From Lepidostoma basale (lineage: Eukaryota; Arthropoda; Insecta; Trichoptera; Lepidostomatidae): a stretch of 64,000 nt of DNA. The DNA is taken from contig JAHDVF020000580.1 in NCBI GenBank assembly GCA_022606425.2, positions 62,001 to 126,000 on the forward strand, given 5' to 3'. Both the position numbers and the translations under genes were made by a program. Positions 20,316 through 30,359 of this stretch are shown piece by piece. The stretch's first letter is position 1. Each line of letters opens with the position of its first letter. The notes below the pieces were generated by a model. That model saw only the letters and a list, made by a program, of their open reading frames with translations. It made no database searches and was not told where the DNA came from.

Positions 20316-20570
20316 GAATAACGATACCAAATTTGTGGTGAGATATTTTTAAACAAATATATATTGGCACTATGAATTTCAAAATTATGAATTATATTTT
20401 TTTTTCCTATTTTAGTTTATTTTTCTCGAACGATATATAACTTCTTCATTGAGAGAATAATATAAACTCAAAAGTGGAAAACATGGTTAAATTAAATAAT
20501 TGCGTAGAATTTCACGGTTGGCAACAATATGTTTTGTATACGTATGATTTTGGGTAACAACGTGTGATTT

Positions 20571-20628
20571 CTCCTTCTCGACCGACGTTTCGGAGATCGT
20601 TGCAGTCTCCATCTTCAGGGTAATGTGG
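20571..20628 (-). ncRNA. hammerhead ribozyme, intact core, GGAGA stem II
   Basis: Minus strand: CUGAAGA (20618-20612), long stem II GGAGA/UCUCC with loop CUGCAACGA, GAAAC (20591-20587), GUCG loop, GUC (20582-20580), GAGAAGG. Stem III here is a 2-bp stem with tetraloop GUCG, so it could fold as a monomer. Stem I pairs only partly. Confidence 0.55.
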
Positions 20629-20639
20629 TGGTAGTCATA

Positions 20640-21340
20640 AGTGTGGTAGTAATAAGTATGGCTAAATCAGTCATTAAAATACGTAACATTAAATGAATGG
20701 ATAATGTCAAATATGCACTTAGTACCAAAACCAAACTAAGTATGCTTTTTTTTCTAAATACTTGTATCATATAGAATGAAACTGCATACTTAGTCTTTTA
20801 CATTTTTGTTTTTTTTTTAAATATCTTAGTGTATATTTTATTTCAACCATTCAAATGTTGAAATTCGTTTTACTTGTTTTTTCGTTTTGCTCTTTATTTA
20901 TTTATAATATTATTATTGCGGTCGACGTCATTTTGACTAAACAAAGACACTAGTTAAAATGAACAACAGAAACTCTATGTGTAAGAATCATCCTAGTAGG
21001 TAGACATGCGAGTAGTTAATATACACGAGTACAAAGCAAGTGGCAAGTGTCACGCGAATTGTATTACTAGCTATCGGTCCCAATTTGCATGTCTATCGAA
21101 AAGGGAATAGATATTTTTAGACGATATCGGTCACGACCTCATATGCCCCGCCGTCCCCGACCCGTTCCGTCACAGCTCCGGAGATCTATCGTCTTGTACG
21201 ATCAATTTAAGAACTACCTACTGCGGCCAGTGGTTTATGCAATAGGCAGCTAGTGCCAGAACACCATGAGTTCCAAATATAAAATTGACGAAATAAAAAA
21301 ACAAACGAATATAGTACCATCATTATAAGATTATTAAAAA
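20640..21340. other. AT-rich interval, slightly GC-richer at 21125-21250
   Basis: No ORF or repeat. The 21125-21250 stretch (GCCCCGCCGTCCCCGACC) stands out in base composition but shows no coding frame that I can support. Confidence 0.35.
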
Positions 21341-21490
21341 AATAACTGACCACCCCCAGAGGGATAGGCAGAAAGAATTGACCGCCACACTGTTCTGTCC
21401 TGACATATTTCTCTTGATTATTCTACATTCATACATCGTGTCACGCATGAACGTCGATTTTTTCCGACTCCTCAGGATAGATTTTATAAT
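21340..21490 (-). pseudogene. LINE family A, 3' coding fragment
   Basis: GAGGGATAGGCAGAAAGAAT, CACACTGTTCTGTCCTGACA, ATACATCGTGTCACGCATGA: antisense of the last ~45 codons. Truncated at both ends. Confidence 0.55.
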
Positions 21491-21669
21491 TTATTTATTT
21501 AAAACTAAAGTATACTAAGAATAATGGTAATAAGTGCATTTATGCAACAAATTATTATATTTATCCAGGTATGTAGTAGAATTATCTGTGATAAGTATAT
21601 TTATAGGTTAAAAACTTTTCTCAAAAGAAAAAAGGGTTCATTCCAATAAGAGGAACAAGTAAATTATTA

Positions 21670-21870
21670 AATAATTAAAACGAATGAAAACATCTGTTTT
21701 TTAGAAGTTTTATTATATTTTAATGGAATGACATATTTCGCCTTTATATGACATATGACATTTTTCGGCATTATGAAATGTAGCAAGAATCGAGCATGTC
21801 ATTCCCATAAAATATAATAAAATTTCTAGAATGCAGATATATTCATTCGTAATTTGTTAATATGGAGTTT
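21670..21870. repeat. FamA-pal element, decayed copy
   Basis: ACGAATGAAAACATCTG..TTTTAGAAGTTTTATTATATTT on the left and ATAATAAAATTTCTAGAATGCAG..ATTCATTCGTAATTTG on the right. The inner ribozyme-like half is scrambled. Confidence 0.5.
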
Positions 21871-22039
21871 AACAAGTTTGTTCAAGAAACAAAACATAAC
21901 AATTAAATTGTTTAAAATAACACACTTTTTGTCAACATGAACCGAGGTAAATTGATTTGAACAAATTCTTTCTTATGTTTGTGATAATTTTAATAATTCA
22001 TTATAAGATATGAAAACAATAATTATTTTTATGTAACAC

Positions 22040-22740
22040 TAACTAACAAATAGAAGGGGTAGGCAGAAAGAATGGACTGCCACACTTTTCTTTCCTGACA
22101 TATTTCTCTTACTTCCTCAACATTCATACATCGTGTCATGCACGCGCGTCGATTTCTCTGACTCCTCACATGGCCGACATTAAATATTTGATTTATTTGA
22201 TCATGCCACGTTTTCCTCTGTCTTCCTCTATTTCTGGTTCCATTTACATCATTAACATATAATTTTTTTTACCATTCTTTCTTCATTCGTTCTTTCCATA
22301 TGTCCAAGCCATCTTAATGATCCTTTCATTATTTTGTTCATAACACCATCATTCGCACCGCATCACTTCTTATATTTTCATTCGACACTCTATCATACAC
22401 AGAGTATGCACACATTCATCTAAAAGATCTCATTTCTACTGCATTTATTCTACTTTCATCCTTCTTTTGCCAGTTCCATGCTTCACTTCCATACATAAGG
22501 GTCGGTAGAAGAACACCATTGTGCACTGCCATTCAAGCTTTTTTGGATAGGTTTTTGTTTGCGATGACAACTGTAAGTGCACCATTCACTTTGTTGCCTG
22601 CCCCAACCCTTCTTTCAATATCCCTCTCCACTCGCCCATCTCTTGTAAACATACTACCTAAATACACGAACTCAACTACTTGCTCCAAATTTTCACCATT
22701 CACGCTAATGTTGCAAACACGTTATACAATATATATAGAT
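22040..22740 (-). pseudogene. LINE family A, about 700 bp of the C-terminal coding region
   Basis: Antisense of family A from the GDVEKRVGAGNKV-type block (about 22600) through ECGANE/WFGHMERM to GRPRKTWHDQINQI and the 3' end at about 22055. Several frameshifts. The plus-strand ORF at 22519-22752 is only its shadow. Confidence 0.6.
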
Positions 22741-23395
22741 TTACAATATTAATGAACTTACACATTCAAATCAAAAAATATGCTTGATCTAGGAAAGAAG
22801 CATAATTATTTTTATGTAAATTAGAGTCAATGAAGAATATGGTTCAACGTATTCGATTTCCGCACTCGCTCCTTCAATTACACGCCACATATTTGAATTA
22901 CACTTTAACGAAGCGTCACTAACTGCTGATCACGTGAGTTCCTAATTTATAAATATGTACACAAACAAATCTCGGGGCATCTTTTCAATAAAGACAAAAG
23001 CTGTATAATACGTCTACTAATAATACTCGTAGATTGCACACATTAGGAATTACTTTGCGTTGTTTTATTGTTATGCCAAACATCAGTGAAAATGATTTCA
23101 AAGTGGTCAATGTTTACTCACGAGCGTAACACATTAGATAATGGATAATTACTGCACACGTGATATACTAAATTTACTTTCAGAACTTTACAATAATTAT
23201 GAAATGTCATACCTATATAAGTTTTAATTTATCACATGACAGTAATAAAAATAAACGATAACACAAGTTAATCGTTTATTTTGTTTCAATCACAGATCTA
23301 TGTTTATGTTGACAGGTTTCGATACTATATCTATTTCCATCGGGACGAGCTCTTAAACTGTGACGTTCAAGTTAGAAAATAAACTATATATATAA
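22741..23395. other. AT-rich interval, nothing recognised
   Basis: No supported feature before the HHR pair at 23400. Confidence 0.45.
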
Positions 23396-23496
23396 TTTAT
23401 TCTATGTTCGCCATACTTTGTGGTGTAGATGTTTTATATATACATATTTTTTCATATGCTTTGTATTCAACACTCACTTTTTAAACAAATTAAAAT

Positions 23497-23548
23497 TAAA
23501 TATCAAACATGTTTCGGACTACTTACTCCTTCCTCAGTGATATTATAT
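23497..23548 (-). ncRNA. hammerhead ribozyme, intact core
   Basis: Minus strand: AAUAUCA, CUGAGGA (23537-23531), stem II closed by GGA/UCC, GAAAC (23515-23511), AU, GUU (23508-23506), then UGAUAUU pairing perfectly with AAUAUCA (7 bp stem I). ACAUGU palindrome in stem III. Confidence 0.7.
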
Positions 23549-23711
23549 AGACATTTGAAATATTATAAAATTGTTTACAAATATAGTCAGTTTTGACAGA
23601 TGTTATAAGATTTATTATAAACGTTCCAAAATAAAACTTTATTACATCTGTAAAAACTGACCATAAAATCTGACATATTTGTTAACAATTTTATAATATT
23701 TCAAATATCTA

Positions 23712-23765
23712 TATAACATCACTGAGGAAGGGCTGGGTAGTCCGAAACATGTTTGATATTTAATT
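23712..23765 (+). ncRNA. hammerhead ribozyme, intact core
   Basis: ACAUCA, CUGAGGA (23722-23728), stem II GGGCU/AGUCC, GAAAC (23744-23748), AU, GUU (23751-23753), UGAUAUU. Stem I has one mismatch (A-C) in six pairs. Confidence 0.7.
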
Positions 23766-23974
23766 TTAATTTGTTTAAAAAGTGAGTTTTGTATACAAAG
23801 TATATATAAAAATATATATACATACATAATTAATCAAAATAAAGTTGTTAGATGTGACCTCAAATTTAATATTTATCAAAAATTGTAATACATTACTTTT
23901 TAACCGTACAATTTCCAATTAATGCCCAAACAATTGTACCTACTCGTATATCTTGTATTCCTAATTTCGAACCA

Positions 23975-24085
23975 TCTCTCGTGCGTTTTTTGGTATTATA
24001 CTATATAAAATATATTATTTTATCTGTTCTCAATAGATGCCTTAAACCTTAATTTTGTAATGTCTACTGATGAAATAAACTGATT
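23975..24085 (+). repeat. LINE family B 3' end
   Basis: GAACCATCTCTCGTGCGTTT, TGTTCTCAATAGATGCCTTAAAC, then TGATTTGATTCGATTT tail. Truncated to the 3' UTR. Confidence 0.55.
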
Positions 24086-24259
24086 TGATTCGATTTCATA
24101 AATGAAAACAATAAAAAAGCAATATTCAGAAACCGATTCAAAGCATGTGTAACTAACTATTCTATGTTAAAATCGAATTCAGAGAGAGTATCGAATTTGT
24201 ATATATGGTTAGTATTAGATGAAAATCGTTCATTACTTATTTATTATCTCAACACATTG

Positions 24260-24525
24260 TCTCTGGGTAGATTTGTGTGCGTATTAAGAAACGTAGCTTG
24301 AAATTGAACTACAAGAATAACAATACTAAACATTCTTTACAACCATCAACCGGTTTCGCTTTCGCCGGAGCTTCGTCAGGGTTTCAAAATATACCGATAC
24401 GAAACCGGTTGGTGGTTGTAAAGAATAACGTGGTTTACATAAATATTTTACATGTATTATTATTATATTTAATCATGTCACACCACAAATTAGGTGCTCC
24501 GCACGAAAGTATATAATAATAACAT
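24260..24525. mobile_element. HHR element, ACCGGU family
   Basis: The inverted ends GAATAACAATACTAAACATTC-like and TAAAGAATAACGTGGTTTAC flank a full minus-strand hammerhead (24336-24388). A plus-strand 3' half follows (ACGAAACCGGTTGGTGGTTG, 24399-24420). Confidence 0.55.
24336..24388 (-). ncRNA. hammerhead ribozyme, intact core, CUGACGA
   Basis: Minus strand: CUGACGA (24379-24373), stem II GCU/AGC closing a GC-rich loop, GAAAC (24357-24353), CG, GUU (24350-24348), GAUGG. Stem III palindrome is ACCGGU. Stem I pairing is incomplete (G-C, U-A), which lowers confidence in activity. Confidence 0.55.
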
Positions 24526-25040
24526 CTAATTTACGTATAATTTAAAATGCGTTAAAAACAAATCTGTAAAATTCTGTAAAAATACACTTTCAACAGTTTA
24601 CGTCCAGTAAACGGGTATTAATACCCTTCGCGCAGACAATGTGTGTTTGTAAAAACATTGAAGTTATTTGTTGGAAAATAATCAACGTAATTATAGTGAT
24701 GGTGAAAAACAAATCGAAATAAAACGTTCAAAATAACATTGTAAATAACGTTGAACGACACATTTTCGTAAACATGTATTTTAAATGTTTCGGTATTTAT
24801 ATTTTCAACAAAAATATATACAGGTATATAAATATTGAATCTTATGCAATATCATATTGCGTTAATGTTTGGATTTCATTTGACATCAACAATTTTGTTT
24901 TGCCGGTTAATATTTTTCTGACAGATCTAAAAAATATGTATAAAACGTATGTTCAATGGGTTTAATGATTTTAAATAATTATAACACGCTATCATGAATC
25001 TAGTTTTTTAAAAAGCATAATTTGCATTGTCCGATCTAAT
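24526..25040. other. AT-rich interval, nothing recognised
   Basis: A 63-codon plus ORF (24774-24965) has no motif I recognise and is AT-driven. Confidence 0.4.
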
Positions 25041-25044
25041 ATCA

Positions 25045-25215
25045 TAATATTTATTATTTCTTGAACAATGATGTAAAGCTTTATATAAATGATTTAAAAT
25101 TAATGAAAACTTTCGTTTTCCAAAAGTTTCATTATATTTTATGGTAGTGACATGTTTCGTTTACCTAATGTATTATAAAATGTTGTTCAAGAAACAATAA
25201 ATATTGATCAAAAGA
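25045..25215. repeat. FamA-pal element, partial
   Basis: ATTTCTTGAACAATGATGTAAAGC, then TAATGAAAACTTTCG..AAAGTTTCATTATATTTTATGG, TGACATGTTTCG and finally TTGTTCAAGAAACAATAAAT. A collapsed copy lacking most of the inner palindrome. Confidence 0.5.
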
Positions 25216-25379
25216 TTTTGTAATTGAACATACATTTTTTGTTAACGTCTTGGCTTGTCGATACATGTCATTTCCGTAAAATATATAAAAAATATTCAAT
25301 AAAACATTTTTTTTCGTCAATATCACACATTTAATATTTAATACCAAAGTCTGTTTATCAGTAACTTCAATTTGAAATT

Positions 25380-25560
25380 TCATCGAATAACATATAACAA
25401 TAACATCTGTCAGATCATGTAAACAATGTTATAATGTTTTTGAAAATTTATCTTTACTGAACAAGGACTGTTTTTCCGAAACATGTCTATGTAATTTTGT
25501 GTTTTTTAATGTAAGTGTTGTATATACAAAGCATATAAAAAAAAAGAGAAAATTTCATTG
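25380..25560 (+). mobile_element. PLE/HHR GGAC-family 3' end, decayed
   Basis: CATCTGTCAGATCATGTAAACAATGTTATAAT, then a hammerhead relic CUGAACA-AGGAC..UCC-GAAAC-AUGUC at 25457-25487 (core G8 is C), then TAAGTGTTGTATATACAAAGCATATAAAAAAAA. Same 3' order as 61920-62090. Confidence 0.5.
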
Positions 25561-25689
25561 AAATTTTTATATAATATTTTATTCGGTAATTTTTTTGTAT
25601 GAGTGAATATTGTGTTTATTTTTGTTCGTTAGGTGGAATTAATGTGTAAATGATAATAAACTAGAACTTGCCTTTTGAAAATGATAATT

Positions 25690-26290
25690 CCTTTATAAAC
25701 CTTTCAACACAATCACAGAAAGCACACTATAATGATTTATTTTTAAAACCAAAACTCGAGACACTTTTCGTGGATTTAATAACAACGAGAAAAAAACAAT
25801 AACAAATGCACTGGAGCACTCACGAGGGGCACTCGCGGGTCGAGACTGGGTCGCGGCTTTCGAGAAAACTAAACATGAACTGCGTAAAAAGAAACGCACC
25901 GGAAAATGGCGCCAAGAACTTTCCCGACAGAAAAACAAACTGACAATCGGAAGAGGTCGATATGGATGTGTGGTCGCGAGAAGAGCGCAGATCTGATATG
26001 AAGTATGGCGTATCGACGGGTCGGAGAGGCACGCTCGGGCCGCAGGGTGTGTGGGGCAGTACTGAAGGCAAGGCGCGAGGCAGATAAAGCCGACAATCTC
26101 TCCACACGCAAGCAGATACTAACATGGCGACTATCGACATATTCGAGACAAGAAAACTTGCCCGCGCGACTTGCCCATCGGCGATAAATAATTATTGTAC
26201 GTAAAGGTACGAACAGAGCCGCTGCACTTGTTCGGTGACTGCATCGGCCGATTCAAATAATAATGATCTCTGTTGCCACCAAGTTGTAAC
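25690..26290. promoter_or_regulatory. GC-richer segment, possible promoter or first exon
   Basis: This segment is visibly richer in G, C and CpG than anything around it. It contains AAAATGGCGCC (about 25903) and AACATGGCGAC (about 26121), which resemble YY1/Pho-type sites often seen near animal transcription starts. Several overlapping open frames exist on both strands with no recognisable domain, so I do not call a CDS. It matches no repeat in the window. It is the best candidate for host regulatory or exon sequence, but the evidence is composition only. Confidence 0.3.
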
Positions 26291-26489
26291 TATTGCATTT
26301 GATTCACTGTCCTAAACTACAGTTTATTGATGTTATACGATATGTATACGTGAATTATAATCACAGAAATGTTTGCGTTAATAATATATATGGTACATAA
26401 CAAATTTCAATGTAAACGCGATTGTTTTGTCGGTTTTACAGAGATTTTTATTTACATAAAAATATAAATACTACAAATTTATTAACTTT

Positions 26490-26790
26490 TCTTCTATATA
26501 CGCCATACTTCGTGATGTTATGATGGTTTATTTCTATTTTTCTTTTTTATACGCTTTGTCTTAACAACACTTTATTAAAAATAAAATTATATAGACATTT
26601 TTTGGACGAACAGTCCTTTTTCAGTAAAGATATATATTTATATATATATTATAAAATTGTTGTTATTTACATGATCTGACAGATGTTAAAGTGTATACAT
26701 TATATTATACACAGATCTTATAGTGTAGGTATATACAAAGTATAGTGTATAAAAAAAAGAGAAATAAATTTATTAACTGTTTAAATAGTC
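26490..26790. mobile_element. PLE/HHR GGAC-family element, decayed inverted copy
   Basis: TATATACGCCATACTTCGTG at left matches the reverse complement of the AAAGTATGGCGTATATAGAA block at 11470. A minus-strand hammerhead relic lies near 26590-26635 (CUGAAAA, AAA in place of GAAAC). CATGATCTGACAGATGTTA and TATACAAAGTATAGTGTATAAAAAA follow on the right. Confidence 0.45.
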
Positions 26791-27019
26791 CATTGTTTAG
26801 GCCGAAACACTATGATACTTTAACATTATAAACTTTGAAATTTAAAAAAAACTTTGTTTTATGTATTACAATTGTATTTTAATTTTTTGAATTTCGTACA
26901 ATAATTATAAATTATTCATTAAATAGTCGATTGTTTTGGCCGAAACACTATGATACCTTAACATTTTAACTGTTAAATTTAATAACTTTGTTTTATTTAT
27001 CACAATTGTATTTTATTTT

Positions 27020-27065
27020 ACGCGACAGCTGTTTCATCAAACTATATTGACATCATCGTCATATT
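27020..27065 (-). ncRNA. degenerate hammerhead
   Basis: Minus strand: ACGAUGA (27059-27053), UGUCAA..UUUGAU, GAAAC, AGCUGUC, GCGU. The first two core bases are altered. Mirror image of 27066-27122. Confidence 0.45.
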
Positions 27066-27122
27066 ATATTGTAACACCTGATGATGTCAACATAGGTTGA
27101 CGAAACAGCTGTCGCGTAAAAT
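27066..27122 (+). ncRNA. hammerhead ribozyme, intact core
   Basis: AUUGUAACAC, CUGAUGA (27078-27084), stem II GUCAAC-AUAG-GUUGAC (perfect 6 bp), GAAAC (27102-27106), AGCU, GUC (27111-27113), GCG. Stem III is the palindrome ACAGCUGU. Stem I pairs at G-C positions 1 and 3, with a mismatch between. Confidence 0.72.
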
Positions 27123-27246
27123 AAAATACAATTTTGATACATAAAACAAAGTTATTTAATTTAACAGTTTATAAATTATTCAAACTGACATAGAAACAAA
27201 TACATATAACGGTTCGAAAAATCAAGAAAATTTGACAATTGACTTA

Positions 27247-27303
27247 TTATTGTAACACCTGAGGATGTCAACATAGGTTGATGAAACAGCTGTCGCGAAA
27301 AAT
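27247..27303 (+). ncRNA. hammerhead ribozyme, intact core, CUGAGGA
   Basis: UUGUAACAC, CUGAGGA (27259-27265), stem II GUCAAC/GUUGAU (one G-U), GAAAC (27283-27287), AGCU, GUC (27292-27294), GCG. The N7 change and stem II wobble keep the fold. Confidence 0.68.
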
Positions 27304-27407
27304 AAAAATACAATTGTGATACACGAAACAAAGTTTTTTAATTTAACAGATTATTAACTGTTTAATTGAAACACTGTTATAATATCACAATTGATTTAAT
27401 TTCTATG

Positions 27408-27464
27408 AAATTGTCACGACAGCTGTTTCGCTAACCAATTTTAGCATCATCAGGTGTTACAATC
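27408..27464 (-). ncRNA. hammerhead ribozyme, intact core, best stem I
   Basis: Minus strand: AUUGUAACAC, CUGAUGA (27453-27447), stem II GCUAA/UUAGC, GAAAC (27429-27425), AGCU, GUC (27420-27418), GUGACAAU. Stem I forms CAC/GUG, a two-A bulge, then AUUGU/ACAAU. An internal bulge in stem I next to a stem II loop is the arrangement used for tertiary contacts in natural hammerheads. Confidence 0.75.
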
Positions 27465-27564
27465 GAAAGCGAAACAGCTGTCACGACAATTTTATAGAAA
27501 TTAAATCAATTGTGATATTAAAACTGTGTTTCGATTAAACTGTTAATAATGTTGAAATATCAAA

Positions 27565-28305
27565 GTGTTTCCGCCAAAATAATAAATTATCTAATGACAA
27601 ATTTGTTTCGCTTTGCGAGGGCATTATCAAACTCTATCTGAATAAAAATCTTTCTAAGATATATAAATAAAAATCTCTGTAAAACCGACAAAACAATTTC
27701 GTTTACATTATAATTTATAATGGAGTTTTACATAATGAAAACCACACTATCAATATGCGTAACAGGTGAATTCCAGGTAAAATAGTAAATAAAATATTTA
27801 TTATATAAAAAAACGTTAAATTGTAATTTGTTTGATTTTTTTTTTCAAACTGGTGCAAACAGAAAACGGAATAAAATATGTATAATATAAAACGGGGGAA
27901 AGGGTCAATAAAAAAAAATACTTTAAGCAAATCAGCTTTCTTAGTTTAGGAATTTCCTGAATAATTAAATCATTGCATGGTGTTTCATAACATTTCTAAG
28001 AACAGTTAACTAATCAACTTGATACAAGTAGTTAGAAAATTCAAAGAAAAAGATTATCTTAATGCATAATCAAGGCATTGCGGTTAAGTGTATAGTAATG
28101 AAGACAGTATTAGTTTTTAGTATATATTTACAATCATAGCTATTCTTAAAACTTTGGAATATCAAGTGCTGCATTCTCGTGTAAGTGAACATGTATACTT
28201 CTTTCTAATAAACAAATACCAATTACTTATATTAATATTTTTATATCATTTTGTGTATCACAATACTTTGCAAAAAAATAAATATAAATTCAGTGACGGA
28301 AACTC
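27565..28305. other. AT-rich interval with a FamA-pal core relic at 27595-27640
   Basis: TTGTTTCGCTTTGCGAGGGCATTATCAAAC-like sequence near 27605 is an isolated FamA-pal half. No gene is supported in the rest. Confidence 0.4.
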
Positions 28306-28309
28306 GGCA

Positions 28310-28575
28310 CAAACGACATCTGGTATTCAAATCTACATAGATGGCTAATTGAAACTGACACGTGAAGATAAAGTATAGATTTGGAGTATATATACAACTT
28401 CCAAAAATTTATCATGCATGATCATAAAAACAAAGGTGGAATGGGGAATGTTGTAATTACATAAAGCGTGCGCTTAACCCAGCCAAAGACAGGTCATAAG
28501 TCCTGTAAACACCTAGATCATCCATATTCAGTTTCCAGTTTGCGCCTTCGTCTCTATTGAGATACAATTAAATTT
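28310..28575 (+). repeat. dispersed repeat F, copy 2
   Basis: CTACATAGATGGCTAATTG, CATCATGCATGATC-type block, AAAGCGTGCGCTTAACCC, GGTCATAAGTCCTGTAAA and CGTCTCTATTGAGATACAATT, in the same order as the reverse complement of 690-950. Confidence 0.65.
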
Positions 28576-28980
28576 GAATTAACCACCCACCATGGGTGAA
28601 AATCCAGGATTCGTATACAAGTATAAGTATACATTCACAAAAATATATCTGGTATTATTGACAGGTTATGTTCGTAAATGATGGACAATTGTTACGGACT
28701 AGATTGGTTACCGACCTTTATTTGCTAAAACTTGTAAAGATTTTACTATCATAACGAATGGCAATTAAATAAAACAGTGTAAGGACAAGGGCTTCTACGA
28801 GAGGAGCATTATGAAGTTGGATTCTCGTTAGCAACAAGTTATCGAACAGAACGGCGCATATTTGACTTAAATCGGATGATTGTAACACTTTTTATAAAGC
28901 ATTGAAATAAAGCGAAAAATACGAAATTACATTTTCCTCAACCTAATATAATAGATTATACCAAGAATGTAATATATTTA
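28576..28980. other. AT-rich interval, nothing recognised
   Basis: No supported feature. Confidence 0.4.
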
Positions 28981-28984
28981 ATTA

Positions 28985-29470
28985 GATTTTAGATAAACTT
29001 AAGGTGACTGTGGAATTCCATAATGGCGGTTTTTTTATGAATTTAACACTTTTTTTTTTTCAATTTTGAATTTCTTTTTCACGACATGTTTTGAAAGCTT
29101 ACACCTTCATCATCGGGAGAACGATATAAACTAACCAAAAATATTATAAAATAAGTGCAAGAACCTAGAAACATATAAAACGTGTTAGTTACCTTAGGCA
29201 AGTACCAGGGACAAAACAATAGAAATATCAATGGGTTAAATTTTTTAAGAATTTTTTAGATGGAAGTTTTGAGTTTAGGGTGTATTATTGATCTAAACCT
29301 ATTGATTTAGTAGAGGAACATTTTACTTATTTTGTAATAATTTTGGTAAGTTTATATCATTTTCCCGATGATGGAGGTGTAAGCCTTCGAAACATGTCGA
29401 GAAAAATAAACTCAAAAGTGGAAAAAACAGTGTTTTAATTTGTAAAAAAATCGCCATAGTATAATATGTT
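28985..29470. mobile_element. HHR-like inverted element, CCGAUGA family, copy 1
   Basis: The outer words GGAATTCCATAATGGCG (29011) and TCGCCATAGTATAA (29450) face each other. Inside are TTTGAATTTC..CACGACATG and CATGTCGAGAAAAATAAACTC. Hammerhead-like motifs occur on minus (29068-29115; AAAAC in place of GAAAC) and plus (29358-29410). Confidence 0.55.
29358..29410 (+). ncRNA. hammerhead-like motif, U4 to C variant
   Basis: CCGAUGA (29365-29371), stem II GGAGG/CCUUC with loop UGUAAG, GAAAC (29389-29393), AU, GUC (29396-29398), GAGAAAA. Everything but core U4 fits. The same C at this position recurs in the family copies at 39157 and 47886-47919, so it is a family trait rather than random decay. 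Confidence 0.5.
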
Positions 29471-29663
29471 TAATATTATATTTATTCGGTTATGTTTTCT
29501 ATTGCATATGCATGTAAAACTGCGTATACGATGAAACAGCCATAATAATGTTGCAAGTACAGTTTTGTTGACATAATTTAGTGAGTTGTTATCAAAAAAA
29601 AAAAAACATTCGATTTGTAATATCGATCAGATCTTATTCAAGAGACACCGTTTAGGTTTAAAT

Positions 29664-29938
29664 CAATGGTTCCCAAAGTGGTCCGTACGGACCCCCAGGG
29701 GTACCTGGGATCATTCAGGGGGTCCGTGGAAAATTAAAGGTCGATAACATTTTTTTTATTCTGATTCATTTCTCTATTGGCCTAATTTTGTTCTGTGTCA
29801 GCTTCAAAAACTCTTTTTTTTATAGTTATAGATGAATTTGTAATAAATAAAAAAAACAAATTTACGAAAGTAGGGGGTCTGCACAAAATAAAAGAAATCA
29901 GCAGGGGTCCACGGGACAACTAAGTTTGGGAACCACTG
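29664..29938. mobile_element. hAT-type MITE, 275 bp
   Basis: TIRs CAATGGTTCCCAAA and TTTGGGAACCACTG (one mismatch) are flanked by an 8-bp duplication with one mismatch, GTTTAAAT (29656-29663) and GTTTAGAT (29939-29946). Inner sub-terminal GGACCCCCAGGGG and GGGGTCCACGGG are partly inverted. No ORF. The 8-bp target site and CAGTGGTTCCC-like ends place it in hAT. Confidence 0.8.
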
Positions 29939-29946
29939 GTTTAGAT

Positions 29947-30355
29947 AAAGAAAGATCTTTATATGAGTAGTTCGACATATGTTATCAAAACATGTAAATT
30001 TGCTTATTTCAACAGCAAAGATGCAGAGTGTAAGATGTAGAAAATAAATAATAAAGTGTTAATGTTAGGTGGAATTGATATTGATCATATATTATTTGTA
30101 CGAAGAAGCATGATTCCTACAAATAATGGAGGGGATATTATGAAATGCAATTAATAGAAAACGAATCATATTTAATTGAATAATAAAATATCTGCTATAA
30201 AAATAATTTATTACATTTCCGTAAAGAATGACGCATATGGCGTTGATTTTTTATATTTATTCTAACTGAAGGACTAATAGTACGAGTATTATAATATGAT
30301 ATATCTATATAATGGTATATAATAAATCATATGTGTACTTACTAACTAACGTCCA
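29947..30355. other. AT-rich interval, nothing recognised
   Basis: No supported feature. Confidence 0.4.
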
Positions 30356-30359
30356 CAGC

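Larger units (their letters stand above)
23400..23835. mobile_element. HHR inverted pair element, GGAC family
   Basis: Arms of about 170-200 bp face each other: the left reads TACTTTGTGG..TTTGTATTCAACACTCACTTTTTAAAC and the right AAAAAGTGAGTTTTGTATACAAAG. Each arm carries an intact hammerhead (minus 23497-23548, plus 23712-23765). The centre is AT-rich, with ATCTGT..AACTGACC inverted words. Two intact ribozymes in one short unit make it a good candidate for a self-cleaving transcript. Confidence 0.65.
26780..27560. mobile_element. cluster of HHR elements, ACAGCUGU family
   Basis: At least three units are overlapped or nested. Each has the outer block GTCCATTGTTTTGGCCGAAACACTATGATA-like (26790, 26930, and its complement near 27555), then ACAATTGTATTTTA and CGCGACAGCTGTTTC. 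Four ribozyme motifs lie within 450 bp: minus 27020-27065 (degenerate), plus 27066-27122, plus 27247-27303 and minus 27408-27464, with a 3' half at 27463-27490. This is the densest ribozyme cluster of the window. Confidence 0.65.

Noticed and set aside
24068..24110. CTGATGA in the LINE B tail as a hammerhead start
   Set aside because: The downstream sequence gives no stem II and no GAAAC-palindrome-GUC.
25820..26140. 106-codon minus ORF as a host exon
   Set aside because: Several overlapping frames are equally open because the DNA is GC-rich; no domain and no splice evidence.
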